This document shows positions 4,890 through 5,271 of a stretch of 5,271 nt of DNA, one piece after another (the stretch's first letter is position 1; every line of letters begins with the position of its first letter). The position numbers and the translations under genes are program-made. Location: positions 1 through 5,271 of the forward strand of contig JANYLE010000449.1 in assembly GCA_025363795.1 (NCBI GenBank). Reading direction: 5' to 3'. The notes beneath the pieces are model-generated. The model was given only the letters and a program-made list of their open reading frames with translations, was not told the origin of the DNA and did not search any database. This DNA comes from Mariniphaga sp. Lineage in GTDB: Bacteria > Bacteroidota > Bacteroidia > Bacteroidales > Prolixibacteraceae.

Positions 4890-5271
4890 ATGAGAATTCA
4901 ATTTAATATAACCGACAACGAACAGGTATTCGCCACTTCTTACTTGGTTGCAGACAGAACTTCCGTTAACGGGATACCGCTGAGCGAGGCTGAAGCGGGT
5001 TACGTGTTAAAACAGTTGGCCGAGAATGATTTGGCGATCGTAAACAGGTACAACGAAATAATAGTTGTGGCTTTCGCTGACCGCACAAAGGGTGAAGGGC
5101 AATTTTTGGAGCAATGCCGCAAAAGGGGAAACGAAATCAGTGCGATAATGCGCAAAGAGAAAATAGATGGTATCACAATTGTTGTGACTGGCAATGAGGC
5201 TGATGCGAGTTTGGCGCTTGCAGAGGGATTGGCCCTGGGGAGCTACCAATTTGCGAAGTATCAGTCTGCCA
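4890..5271 (+). CDS. Leucyl aminopeptidase (M17), N-terminal part, cut by window edge
   Basis: The first 127 residues are seen and the frame is open to the window end. M17 enzymes are cytoplasmic hexameric, two-metal aminopeptidases that release N-terminal amino acids during peptide turnover. The visible part corresponds to the M17 N-terminal domain: a short strand start (MRIQFNITDNEQVF), the alternating segment EIIVVAF near residues 56-62, a helix with CRKRGNEI, GITIVVTG near 94-101, and the family-like AEGLALGSYQFAKY at 111-124. The catalytic and metal-binding residues belong to the C-terminal domain beyond the window, so activity cannot be judged. The ATG at 4890 follows CTACAGTA with no Shine-Dalgarno, as is common in Bacteroidota. 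The frame has no stop and the residue pattern is protein-like throughout. The exact M17 subfamily is uncertain. Confidence 0.85.
   Translation, partial: MRIQFNITDNEQVFATSYLVADRTSVNGIPLSEAEAGYVLKQLAENDLAIVNRYNEIIVVAFADRTKGEGQFLEQCRKRGNEISAIMRKEKIDGITIVVTGNEADASLALAEGLALGSYQFAKYQSA

Noticed and set aside
5000..5249. Minus-strand frames opposite the aminopeptidase
   Set aside because: They are antisense shadows of the M17 N-terminal domain.

Overview
The window looks like a chromosomal segment of a Bacteroidota bacterium. Both housekeeping genes read like Bacteroidota proteins, none of the three starts has a Shine-Dalgarno sequence, and a TAnnTTTG-type -7 element (the Bacteroidota promoter form) lies upstream of the aminopeptidase gene. 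A marine or anaerobic Bacteroidales/Marinilabiliales-type host is a guess; the sequence does not fix the family.

Layout. Positions 1-989 hold a tandem array of about 196-bp units: the tail of one copy, then five full copies. Each unit has a 119-bp core able to form three hairpins and an AT-rich linker of about 76 bp. At 1008-1469 (minus strand) a small HUH/Y1 transposase of the IS200-like or REP-associated (RAYT) type sits exactly where a linker should be, between cores 5 and 6. Core 6 (1610-1729), one more linker and a truncated core 7 (1807 to about 1832) follow. From about 1836 to 2636 there is no gene. This stretch holds hairpin clusters of at least two further, unrelated repeat families (about 2016-2141 and 2371-2501), a short direct repeat and a pyrimidine-rich tract.

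The right half is ordinary core genome. speA, a biosynthetic arginine decarboxylase of 630 residues, lies on the minus strand (2637-4529). Divergent from it is the N-terminal part of a leucyl aminopeptidase (M17) gene (4890 to the window edge). The 360-bp divergent region contains several perfect inverted repeats, two of which share an ATTGTTG/CAACAAT arm, and one good -7 promoter element.

How it works together. SpeA makes agmatine from arginine for polyamine synthesis. The aminopeptidase recycles peptides. They are divergent neighbours with no obvious shared pathway beyond amino-acid metabolism. The left half is a transposase-plus-repeat system. The most interesting reading is that the transposase gene with its two flanking cores is the parent element, and the 196-bp units are internally deleted, non-autonomous copies amplified in tandem. 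The linker edges resemble the sequence just outside, and at the 3' end just inside, the transposase gene.
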